Shown here piece after piece: positions 7,676 to 14,323 of a stretch of DNA of 14,561 nucleotides; the stretch's first letter is position 1, and the number at the start of each line of letters is the position of its first letter. The DNA lies in NCBI RefSeq assembly GCF_009733925.1, contig NZ_WOEI01000033.1, positions 1 through 14,561 of the forward strand. The letters are read 5' to 3'. The notes under the pieces were generated by a model. It ran no database searches. It saw nothing but the letters and a program-made list of their open reading frames with translations, and was not told the DNA's origin. Both the position numbers and the translations under genes were made by a program. This DNA is from Streptobacillus canis (GTDB taxonomy: Bacteria > Fusobacteriota > Fusobacteriia > Fusobacteriales > Leptotrichiaceae).

Positions 7676-9814
7676 TTAATTAGTTTTATTAATTTCAATT
7701 TTTAGATTCTTTATTTCACCTAGGAATACTAAATTTAATTGACATGTATTGGTTTGTTCATCTATTATATGAGAAATGTCATCACCCTGTCTTAAAATAG
7801 CATTAACACTAGTTGATTCTTTTAACCATAAGCTTTTTTGACTAGTTGGACTATTACTAAAAAAATAATTTAATTTATCGGATTTAAAATCATTACTAGT
7901 ATATCTAAGCAATCTTTCTATATAGGTTGTTGTTAGTGTTTTGTATATACTTTCATAATTATTATTGCTTGTTTTAAATAGACTTCTTGCTTTGTATACT
8001 GTAATATTTTTTATCTTTTCATTCTTTAATTGTGCCTGTTCAGAGGCAAAAATAAATCCATAATTATTATTATTAATTTCTTCTTTTATTCCAACTGTAA
8101 ATCCACTTATTTCACGCGCCATTACTGTTCTTACAATTAATGAATTATCTTCAGCTTCTATATTAAATCTTACACCTGGATTATTTGATACATTTTTAAA
8201 TCTTTCTTTTAAATATGCAGGACACTGGTAGGCTGAGACGAGTCCTGCTGCAATATATGCTCCATCAACATATATTCCATCTAAAAAAAATTCTAAATTA
8301 TCATCTTCATTAAAAAATACTCCACTTTCGTTTATATATGCTTTTTTATCTAATTTAATTCCAGATTTATCTTTAGGAATTAAAGTAAGATTAGGTAAAA
8401 CTGGTATTATATATTCAGAAAAATATGTGTTTTCAAGTGGTTTTGTTTTTTCAATGTATTTACTTATTCCATGTACAGCTAAATTTTCAAACGTATTTTC
8501 ATTATTACGTTCAAAACTTATAAAAGTCTGAATTTTATGAGCAGATAGTATCTCCATAATATTTGTTAGATCTTCAATTGTATTTTGATTTTTATTTTTA
8601 GCTTTATTATTACCAGTAAATATATTTTTATTTGTTTTTTTCAACTCTTCTTTAAGTGAAATATTTGGAAAAATTGAAAACCATATAGTATTCTCAAATT
8701 CATTTTTATCATTGACAGTTCTTAAAAATTTTTCTAATTTCTCTCTATTCTTAGTTTGGGTCAATAAATCATTATCAATATTTGTAATTAGTAATTTAGG
8801 TAGCATATTTTTTGTATTTACTGAATATTGATCAAAGAATAATTTTACGCCCATTACTTTTTCAATAAGTTCTTTAGCAATCTTTATAAAATCTTCTTGA
8901 GAATTCTTGTATAACTCTAAATATTGATTATAGTTATTTACTTCTTTATCGAAATCTATATTAAGATTATTTGTTGTAATTGGAACATAAGTTCTTTTAA
9001 TTAAATTAGCAACATAATTATTGGGTTTCTCGGTTGATTCATTATAATCATTTTCGAATATTTCAATCAATTTTTGGCTGTTGTCCGATAATAATTTAGG
9101 TGTATCTAATTCTAATTTATTTTCGATAAATTCTATTTCTCCCCCTTCAGAAAACTCTAAATAACCAAGTTTTATATTATCAATATTTACATTTTCCTTA
9201 TTTTCACCTATTTCAAGTCTTGTTTTTATATCTTCTATAGCTAATGGCAACATAGCTAACACATTGTTATAATTTTTAGATGCCTCTTGAAATTTATAAT
9301 TTAATATATCACCTAAATCCAGTTTTTTAGGATTAAGATCACTTAATGCTTCGTATTTCCCAAATAAGTAGTTAATCTCTTTTCTTTGTTGTTTTATATT
9401 TTCTATTATTTTCCTAGGAGAAATTAATTCCAAAATATCTTCAAATTGAAATTCAACGTTCTTTTTATCCAGGTTTTTCCTATTTTCAATAAGTGTTGAT
9501 AACATTCTAATAAAACTATTATCATTATTAATATATATTGTAGTATACATTGAATCAGGTATATTTTCATTTTTACTTAATGTATATCCTATCCGTTTAT
9601 TTTCTACATCCATATATGAATAAATTTTAGGTTCGAATTTTTCTAAAAATTCATTAAAATTTGATACTAATAAATATTTGTTAATCTCTTCAATTTTCTC
9701 ATCATCTAAACTACTGACATTATCAACATCCCCTATCAATGTTAATATATCATAGGCTTCATCATTAAATTTTTCAAATAATAGCACTCTATTTGTTTGC
9801 TTAATTACCTCCAA
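7676..9814 (-). CDS. Contractile sheath protein, type VI secretion-like (TssC-like)
   Basis: This 712-residue soluble protein is the first gene of the operon. The C-terminal half carries the sheath-like signature: YIIPVLPNLTLIPKD (468-482), GIYVDGAYIAAGLVSAYQCP (513-532), a VYKARSLF segment (607-613), IERLLRY (632-638) and a final pair of strands (QLNLVFLGE, NLKIEIN) that would fit the strand exchange of sheath subunits. The N-terminal half is helical and poorly conserved, so it may also contain the TssB-equivalent part; no separate TssB-size gene is visible. It would polymerise around the tube and contract. The start is TTG, seven bases after GGGGG; no ATG fits. Upstream lie a consensus promoter and tandem repeats. 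Family is inferred from remembered clostridial and type VI sheaths, not from a search. Confidence 0.72.
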   Translation of the reverse strand: MEVIKQTNRVLLFEKFNDEAYDILTLIGDVDNVSSLDDEKIEEINKYLLVSNFNEFLEKFEPKIYSYMDVENKRIGYTLSKNENIPDSMYTTIYINNDNSFIRMLSTLIENRKNLDKKNVEFQFEDILELISPRKIIENIKQQRKEINYLFGKYEALSDLNPKKLDLGDILNYKFQEASKNYNNVLAMLPLAIEDIKTRLEIGENKENVNIDNIKLGYLEFSEGGEIEFIENKLELDTPKLLSDNSQKLIEIFENDYNESTEKPNNYVANLIKRTYVPITTNNLNIDFDKEVNNYNQYLELYKNSQEDFIKIAKELIEKVMGVKLFFDQYSVNTKNMLPKLLITNIDNDLLTQTKNREKLEKFLRTVNDKNEFENTIWFSIFPNISLKEELKKTNKNIFTGNNKAKNKNQNTIEDLTNIMEILSAHKIQTFISFERNNENTFENLAVHGISKYIEKTKPLENTYFSEYIIPVLPNLTLIPKDKSGIKLDKKAYINESGVFFNEDDNLEFFLDGIYVDGAYIAAGLVSAYQCPAYLKERFKNVSNNPGVRFNIEAEDNSLIVRTVMAREISGFTVGIKEEINNNNYGFIFASEQAQLKNEKIKNITVYKARSLFKTSNNNYESIYKTLTTTYIERLLRYTSNDFKSDKLNYFFSNSPTSQKSLWLKESTSVNAILRQGDDISHIIDEQTNTCQLNLVFLGEIKNLKIEINKTN

Positions 9815-9830
9815 TAACTTTCCCCCTTAT

Positions 9831-9887
9831 TTCTCAATTAACCCTTTACTTCTCAATTAACCCTTTACTTCTCAATTAACCTCCTTT
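9831..9887. repeat. 19-bp tandem repeats in the sheath-operon leader
   Basis: The unit TTCTCAATTAACCCTTTAC occurs exactly at 9831-9849 and 9850-9868. A third copy at 9869-9887 matches over its first 13 bases and then diverges. Read on the minus strand, every unit gives a purine-rich GGG or GGAGG block, TTAA and TTG. The array lies in the transcribed leader between the promoter and the TTG start of the sheath gene. Confidence 0.85.
9846..9887 (-). other. Possible leader minicistron with strong ribosome binding site
   Basis: AAAGGAGG (9880-9887) is the best Shine-Dalgarno match in the leader. Four bases later a TTG (9873-9875) opens a nine-codon frame (L/M-R-S-K-G-L-I-E-K) that stops at 9846-9848. 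It may be a decoy or coupling site, or simply a relic of repeat expansion. Translation is not shown. Confidence 0.3.
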
Positions 9888-9903
9888 CCCTTAGTGATAA
9901 TTT

Positions 9904-9932
9904 ATTATATAATTTTTTAAATTTAATGTCAA
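9904..9932 (-). promoter_or_regulatory. Consensus sigma70 promoter of the sheath operon
   Basis: On the minus strand TTGACA (9927-9932) and TATAAT (9904-9909) match consensus at all twelve positions with a 17-bp spacer. A-rich DNA lies upstream, like an UP element. Transcription should start near 9897, giving a leader of about 80 bases that contains the tandem repeats. No operator-like inverted repeat is evident apart from generic A/T palindromes. Confidence 0.85.
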
Positions 9933-9970
9933 GTGTTTTTTAATTTAAAATTAATTATTTTTTTCGTTAT

Positions 9971-9997
9971 AAAAAAAATAGCATCAATGATGCTATT
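9971..9997 (-). terminator. Intrinsic terminator after trmB
   Basis: AATAGCATCA (9977-9986) and TGATGCTATT (9988-9997) form a perfect inverted repeat, followed on the minus strand by six Ts (9971-9976). The stem includes the trmB stop codon. It separates the tRNA/trmB unit from the sheath operon. Confidence 0.85.
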
Positions 9998-10688
9998 CTT
10001 TTACTATTTCAATATACTTAATATTCATATTGTGTTTTGATAAAAATAAATGCTCAAATTCTGTCTTAATATTATCAACTGCTTTCTCCGAATTATGTAA
10101 ATCATCTGTGTGATATACAACTTCATAGCCTTTTCTATTTTTTATTAATTCCAAAATATCTAGATAATAATTTAAGTGGTCTGTTTTAAAATAAATTTTA
10201 GAACCTGATTTTAAAACAACATCTAAATCATCAAGTAATTTTTCACCAAATATTCTTTTATGTTCTTCGTTTTCCCATGGATCTGGAAAATTAATATATA
10301 ATCCTGACAATTCATTTTCTCCAATAAACTCTTTAAGTGAATCTACTCTTTTTTTCAGGAATATTAAGTTATTTAATTGATTTTTTTCTGCTTTTCTTGC
10401 TGCCTGTACTAATCTTTTTAACCTTAATTCAACCCCCATAAAATTTATATTTGGATTTTGTAATGCTTTATTATTTGTAAAATTAGCACTCCCACTACCA
10501 ATTTCAAGATGTAATTCATTATTATTTTTAAAGTATAAATTATTCCATTTACCTTTTGCGTTTAATATTTCTTCATTATCAAATATTAAATGTTGAGGAT
10601 AATTTGGCATTTCATACATATAAATATTATAATGTTTTTTGGGTTTTTCGAAAAAATATTCCCAAAGTTCTTTATCTCTATATTTCAT
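9993..10688 (-). CDS. trmB: tRNA (guanine-N7-)-methyltransferase
   Basis: This 231-residue Rossmann-fold methyltransferase makes m7G at position 46 in the variable loop of many tRNAs, using S-adenosylmethionine. Visible family marks are the SAM-binding loop LEIGSGSANF (61-70), MGVELRLKRL (84-93) with the acidic ribose-binding residue, the TrmB signature INFPDPW...H (132-143), KTDH (168-171) and TEFEHLF (209-215). Length is normal for the family. The ATG lies six bases after the preceding stop, with no good Shine-Dalgarno sequence, so translation is probably coupled. It shares a probable transcript with an upstream tRNA gene, which is a fitting neighbour for a tRNA-modifying enzyme. Confidence 0.94.
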   Translation of the reverse strand: MKYRDKELWEYFFEKPKKHYNIYMYEMPNYPQHLIFDNEEILNAKGKWNNLYFKNNNELHLEIGSGSANFTNNKALQNPNINFMGVELRLKRLVQAARKAEKNQLNNLIFLKKRVDSLKEFIGENELSGLYINFPDPWENEEHKRIFGEKLLDDLDVVLKSGSKIYFKTDHLNYYLDILELIKNRKGYEVVYHTDDLHNSEKAVDNIKTEFEHLFLSKHNMNIKYIEIVKE

Positions 10689-10694
10689 ATTATA

Positions 10695-11477
10695 TTATTT
10701 TACATATTCCTTTACAAGATTTTCTATATTGTATTCTTTTATAACTCTTTCTACAATTTCTTGTTTAACTTCTGCAACTTTAGTATTTAATAATGAGTCT
10801 CCTACATACTTAAATAATTGGTCTTGTGAATAATTTTTAACAGCTTCAAAATTTTCCTTTGAAAATCTTTGCATTTCATCTAAAACAGTTTGATTTGAAA
10901 CAACTGCTTTTTCTTCAATTAATTTATTTAGATAGTAGTTTAATCTTGCATCTTTTTTTATTAATTCAATTTCTTCTGCATTTTCAGTAAAGAAATTATC
11001 TTTTTTAGCATTTTCTTTTAAAACATTAATTAATAAAATTGATTTTATTAAATTTTCATTACCTTTTGTAAATAAAATATCTTCTTTAGATAATGTTACA
11101 TTTTCATCCATTTCGTTCATTAATTTTTTTACTAAATCTTCAAATAATCCATAATTTAATTGTTCAACTAAATTATTTTTAATCATTTCTCTAGCTTCAT
11201 TAAATGGTATTTTATTTTGTTCAAAGTATTCTTTATTATTGTTATATACTTCAATAATTGAATTTTCATTTACCATAACTCTTGGTTCTACTTTTTTTCT
11301 CATATATAATTCTAAAATTAAATTTTCTTCACTAAACCAAATATTTTTATTATCAATTTCAGTAAATTCATAGTTTAAGCTTTCATTATATATTGCTTTT
11401 GATACTAAGTTCATTTTTATAGCTTCTTCATTTTTTTCAAATACTTCTATTTCTTTTTCTGTTAATTTTAATTCCAT
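10695..11477 (-). CDS. SurA-N/trigger-factor-like helical protein, no signal peptide
   Basis: This 260-residue, largely helical, charged protein appears to lack both signal peptide and catalytic parvulin domain. Two regions resemble the N-terminal chaperone helices of SurA/PrsA-type proteins: SIIEVYNNNKEYFEQNKIPFNEAREMI (about 73-99) with the 'I..vY..N...F' and 'f.eare.I' pattern, and VVSNQTVLDEMQRFSKEN (about 190-207), repeating the theme. A cytoplasmic folding helper or inactive foldase relative is plausible, but the family is not certain. The ATG has AAAGGGTG eight bases upstream. It starts 21 bases after a tRNA gene and no promoter fits in that gap, so it is likely transcribed with the tRNA and with trmB. 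Confidence 0.72.
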   Translation of the reverse strand: MELKLTEKEIEVFEKNEEAIKMNLVSKAIYNESLNYEFTEIDNKNIWFSEENLILELYMRKKVEPRVMVNENSIIEVYNNNKEYFEQNKIPFNEAREMIKNNLVEQLNYGLFEDLVKKLMNEMDENVTLSKEDILFTKGNENLIKSILLINVLKENAKKDNFFTENAEEIELIKKDARLNYYLNKLIEEKAVVSNQTVLDEMQRFSKENFEAVKNYSQDQLFKYVGDSLLNTKVAEVKQEIVERVIKEYNIENLVKEYVK

Positions 11478-11498
11478 ATTATCACCCTTTCAAAAAAA

Positions 11499-11581
11499 TG
11501 GTGACTAGGAAGGGACTCGAACCCTTATGATTTCTCGGCAGATTTTGAGTCTGCTGCGTCTACCGATTTCGCCACCCAGCC
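11499..11581 (-). tRNA. tRNA-Leu (anticodon CAA)
   Basis: The 83-base minus-strand sequence folds as a class II tRNA. The acceptor stem pairs GGCTGGG with CCTAGTC (two G-T pairs), discriminator A and encoded CCA. The D-loop region reads GGCGAAATCGGTAGACGC, the anticodon stem GCAGA/TCTGC encloses CTCAAAA (anticodon CAA, reading UUG), the variable arm is about 11 bases, and the T-arm is AAGGG-TTCGAGT-CCCTT. UUG is used as a start codon by several genes here, but initiation uses the formyl-Met tRNA. A weak promoter (TTGTTT, 17 bases, TAAACT near 11593-11621) overlaps the preceding terminator tail. Confidence 0.95.
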
Positions 11582-11610
11582 ATCTATATTAAGTTTATCA
11601 TAAATAGTGT

Positions 11611-11639
11611 AAAAAAACAAGATAGAACACACGTCCTAT
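11611..11639 (-). terminator. Intrinsic terminator of the lysine transporter operon
   Basis: On the minus strand ATAGGAC and GTTCTAT (11633-11639 and 11622-11628) pair around a four-base loop, followed by CTTGTTTTTTT. It begins two bases after the stop codon of the ATPase gene. Confidence 0.8.
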
Positions 11640-11640
11640 T

Positions 11641-12372
11641 TTATTTTAATACCCTTGATAAAAATGCTTTTGTTCTCTCATTTTTAGGATTTGTAAAAAT
11701 TTTATCTGGATGTCCTTCTTCTAAAATTATACCACTATCCATAAATACAATTTTATCTGAAACTTCTCTTGCAAAATCCATCTCATGTGTAACAATTATC
11801 ATTGTTAATCCTTCATCCGCTAATTCCTTCATAACTTTTAATACCTCTCCAACCATTTCAGGATCTAATGCAGATGTTGGTTCATCAAATAAAAGTGCTT
11901 CTGGATCCATTGACAATGCTCTAGCTATTGCAACTCTTTGTTTTTGTCCTCCAGAAAGTTGATTCGGTCTAGCATTAATAAATTTGTCCATACCTACTTT
12001 TTCTAAATATTTTATAGCATTTTCTCTTGCTTCTTCTTTTGTTCTTCCAAGCACATTTGTTTGAGCTAACATACAATTTTCCAATACATTTAAGTTATTA
12101 AATAAATTAAATTGTTGAAAAACCATACCAACTTTTGCCCTATATTCATTTAATTTCATATTTTTATCTTGTATATCTACCCCATGATATAATACTTTAC
12201 CTTCATCATAATTTTCAAGTAAATTTAAACATCTTAATAAAGTTGATTTTCCAGATCCTGATGATCCAATAATTGAAACAACTTCACTTTGGTTTACCTC
12301 AAAATTTATGCCTTTTAATATTTCTCTTTTCCCATAACTTTTCTTTAAATTTTCTACATTTATTATACTCAT
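11641..12372 (-). CDS. Polar amino acid ABC transporter ATPase, probably lysine
   Basis: This 243-residue ATPase of the GlnQ/HisP/ArtP group powers import of a polar amino acid from the cytoplasmic side of the membrane. Walker A is GSSGSGKST (36-44), the Q-loop is VFQQFNLF (84-91), the ABC signature is LSGGQKQR (139-146), Walker B is LLFDEP (160-165), the D-loop is SALD (167-170) and the switch His is in VTHEMD (194-199). All active-site elements are present and the length is normal. The ATG lies two bases after the permease stop, and GAGGG within the end of the permease gene serves as its ribosome binding site. Lysine is inferred from the L-box leader of this operon, as the ATPase itself does not show substrate. 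Confidence 0.92.
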   Translation of the reverse strand: MSIINVENLKKSYGKREILKGINFEVNQSEVVSIIGSSGSGKSTLLRCLNLLENYDEGKVLYHGVDIQDKNMKLNEYRAKVGMVFQQFNLFNNLNVLENCMLAQTNVLGRTKEEARENAIKYLEKVGMDKFINARPNQLSGGQKQRVAIARALSMDPEALLFDEPTSALDPEMVGEVLKVMKELADEGLTMIIVTHEMDFAREVSDKIVFMDSGIILEEGHPDKIFTNPKNERTKAFLSRVLK

Positions 12373-12374
12373 AT

Positions 12375-13907
12375 TTATCCCTCTATCTCATATTCTTTAT
12401 TTCCATCCATTTTTGCCTCTAAATATCTAAATAATTTAGATAACGAATATGTTAATACAAAATATATAGCACATGTAATTACGAAAACTTCATAATATCT
12501 AACATGTGATCCAACTATTGATTTTGATGTAGTGAATAATTCAGTAACTCCTATAGAGAATAATACTGATGTATCCTTAATATTAATAATAAATTCATTT
12601 GCAACTGATGGCATTACATTTCTTATTGCTTGTGGTAATATTAGCTTTCTCATAATATTAAAATGATTCATTCCCAATGCTTCTGCAGCTTCATACTGTC
12701 CTTTATCTATTGAATCTATCCCACCTCTTACTATTTCAGTAATATAAGCACCAGTATTATATGAAACAATTATTAAAGCAGAAGTTAAAGCAGGTATGTT
12801 AATACCTGTAACTTGTGAGAATCCATAATAAAAAATTATTGCTTGTACTATCATTGGAGTTCCTCTAATGAAAGTAACATATATTTCAACTAGATATTTA
12901 AATATCGTATATATAAACATTGAAAATTTTGATTTTTTATTTACATTTCTTTCATCTCTTAATAAAGATAGTATTAATCCTATTATAAATCCAAAGAAAG
13001 TACCAACTAATGATAAATTGATTGTTGTTAAAGTTCCATATAAGAAATCTTTCCAATAATTAACTATAAAATATTTTATCCAACCAAAGAATGTTGTTGG
13101 AACTTTTTCTGAATCTTGATTAGGTTGAGTTTCTATTGCTCTTTGCATAATTTCTTCTCTTTTTTCTTTTGAAATATCATCTAAAGCACTATTAATTTTA
13201 TCTTTTAATTCTGTATTACCTTTTTTTAAGGCTATTGCAATATTTACATCATCTCTATCATATTTAAAACCATTTGATTTATCAAATTCTACAAAAGATA
13301 TGTTAGGATTTGATAACTTAGCTGAAAGTGCTCCTGGCTTCTCAGAAACATATCCATCTATTTTCCCTGATTCTAAAGCAACCAACATATTAGAAAAATT
13401 TTCACTAGCACTTTCCTTTTTTAATCCATTTATTTGGTCTAACACAGTATAATGAAAAGTATTCAACTGTGCAGTTAATTTAGCATCTTTAAACTCTTGA
13501 ATATTCTTAGCATTAATATATTTAGAATCATTTCTAACAACTATAACTAAATCAGATTCATAATATAGATTAGTAAATTCAAGATTTTCTCTTCTTTCTT
13601 TTGTTGGAGACATTCCAGCAATAACAACATCAATCTTATCAGAATTAAGTGCTGGTCCTAACAATGAATCCCAATCACTTTGAACAATTTCTAATTCCAT
13701 ATTTAATTTTTCAGCTATTAATTTAGCAATTTCAACATCATAACCACCTGCATAACCATTTTTTAGTTTTACAGCGCCATTTCTATTGTCATTTTGAAAC
13801 CAGTTAAATGGGGCATATCCCGCTTCCATACCTACCCTAAGTTTTTCTATACTAAATGATAAACTTGATAGTATCATAAACATAAATAATAAAAATCTCT
13901 TTTTCAT
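12375..13907 (-). CDS. Fused substrate-binding/permease ABC importer protein, probably lysine
   Basis: This 510-residue two-part protein starts with a signal peptide or N-terminal anchor (about 1-19). A family-3 periplasmic amino-acid-binding domain (about 20-262) follows, with [14 protein letters not shown] near its start, [14 protein letters not shown] (54-68) and [20 protein letters not shown] (93-112). A HisM/GlnP-type permease (about 285-495) completes it, with several membrane helices and the EAA loop [10 protein letters not shown]...LPQA (405-427) that docks on the ATPase. Such fusion resembles the GlnP layout, placing the binding domain on the outer face of the cytoplasmic membrane. 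The leader carries a lysine riboswitch, so lysine is the likely substrate. AGGAAAAG precedes the ATG. Confidence 0.92.
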   Translation of the reverse strand: MKKRFLLFMFMILSSLSFSIEKLRVGMEAGYAPFNWFQNDNRNGAVKLKNGYAGGYDVEIAKLIAEKLNMELEIVQSDWDSLLGPALNSDKIDVVIAGMSPTKERRENLEFTNLYYESDLVIVVRNDSKYINAKNIQEFKDAKLTAQLNTFHYTVLDQINGLKKESASENFSNMLVALESGKIDGYVSEKPGALSAKLSNPNISFVEFDKSNGFKYDRDDVNIAIALKKGNTELKDKINSALDDISKEKREEIMQRAIETQPNQDSEKVPTTFFGWIKYFIVNYWKDFLYGTLTTINLSLVGTFFGFIIGLILSLLRDERNVNKKSKFSMFIYTIFKYLVEIYVTFIRGTPMIVQAIIFYYGFSQVTGINIPALTSALIIVSYNTGAYITEIVRGGIDSIDKGQYEAAEALGMNHFNIMRKLILPQAIRNVMPSVANEFIINIKDTSVLFSIGVTELFTTSKSIVGSHVRYYEVFVITCAIYFVLTYSLSKLFRYLEAKMDGNKEYEIEG

Positions 13908-13925
13908 ACTTTTCCTTTCTAAAAT

Positions 13926-13952
13926 AAAAAAAACTGATAGTTATCTATCAGT
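13926..13952 (-). terminator. Riboswitch-controlled intrinsic terminator (attenuator)
   Basis: On the minus strand ACTGATAG and CTATCAGT pair around ATAA and are followed by a run of Ts (13926-13932). The hairpin lies between the lysine aptamer and the ribosome binding site of the permease gene, so termination there would stop transporter expression. A competing pairing just upstream joins TATACTTA (13952-13959) to TAAGTATA (13984-13991). Confidence 0.85.
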
Positions 13953-14004
13953 AAGTATAAAAATATATAAAAATAATATAAAATATACTTAACCAATAGC
14001 ACAA

Positions 14005-14165
14005 CATTATATACTATAATGACAGTATTGCAAATCTTATTTACAATCCCACCTACATATTTGTCAAATATGTAAATTCGGCATTTTCCCCTTTCAAATT
14101 TAATCATTGACTTGACTGTCTCATAAATTTTACTCTTGAATCATGCGCCTCTATCTCGTTAGTAA
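14005..14165 (-). promoter_or_regulatory. Lysine riboswitch (L box)
   Basis: The minus strand shows the conserved L-box blocks in order: GAGATAGAGGCGC (14145-14157), AAGAGTA (14131-14137), AGGGGAAAATGCCGAA (14077-14092), a hairpin with 8-bp stem (14055-14073), GGTGGGA, a 9-bp stem ATTGTAAAT/ATTTGCAAT (14027-14047) and closing ACTGTCA. GATAG (14151-14155) pairs with CTGTC (14021-14025) as part of P1. Part of the P1 3' strand can instead form CATTATA/TATAATG (14005-14021). Lysine binding should stabilise P1 and favour the downstream terminator. The predicted effect is lower transporter expression when lysine is plentiful. Confidence 0.93.
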
Positions 14166-14169
14166 ATAT

Positions 14170-14198
14170 ATCATATCATAAATTTATTAAATTGTAAA
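14170..14198 (-). promoter_or_regulatory. Promoter of the lysine riboswitch/transporter operon
   Basis: On the minus strand TTTACA (14193-14198) and TATGAT (14170-14175) are separated by 17 bases. Each differs from consensus at one position. The start site would fall near 14163, right at the beginning of the riboswitch P1 region. Confidence 0.75.
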
Positions 14199-14223
14199 GT
14201 ATAATAAATTGTATTATTATTTT

Positions 14224-14251
14224 CCTAAATTAAAATAGTAAGTGTCCAAAA
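14224..14251. repeat. IS30-type terminal inverted repeat (left end)
   Basis: This is the exact 28-base reverse complement of 100-127. It begins CCTAAATT and ends in GTGTCCAAAA. Confidence 0.85.
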
Positions 14252-14272
14252 TATAAGTTGAAAAAAAGTGGA

Positions 14273-14320
14273 TATACAGTACAATCATAAACGACTAAAT
14301 TCATTGAGAGGAACTGTATA
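14273..14320 (+). promoter_or_regulatory. Hairpin in the transposase leader
   Basis: TATACAGT (14273-14280) and ACTGTATA (14313-14320) are perfectly complementary; two further G-C pairs can form across one bulged A. The loop holds GAGAGGA, the likely ribosome binding site, and the transposase ATG begins four bases after the stem. Many IS elements use such structures to limit transposase translation, but the role here is inferred. Confidence 0.4.
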
Positions 14321-14323
14321 CCC

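Noticed and set aside
7384..7683. Plus-strand open frame of 99 codons opposite the tube gene
   Set aside because: It has no ribosome binding site, no family pattern and overlaps the whole well-supported tube gene.
9831..9887. CRISPR array
   Set aside because: The repeats are contiguous 19-bp units without spacers, and no cas gene is nearby.
10556..10833. Three overlapping plus-strand frames across the trmB start
   Set aside because: They are nested in different frames, all Phe/Ile/Tyr-rich, antisense to trmB and the SurA-N-like gene.
13919..14107. 62-codon minus-strand open frame upstream of the lysine transporter
   Set aside because: It lies inside the lysine riboswitch and its terminator. 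The protein is a hydrophobic A/T-rich run with no family resemblance. The AAGGGG near its position is part of the conserved aptamer.
13908..14165. T-box leader for the transporter operon
   Set aside because: No T-box AGGGTGGNACCGCG-type block is present. The conserved blocks fit the lysine L box in correct order instead.
100..14251. True composite transposon
   Set aside because: The interior includes housekeeping genes (trmB, tRNA-Leu) and no transposon-typical cargo. Two nearby IS copies are a simpler explanation, and outer IS ends are not visible.
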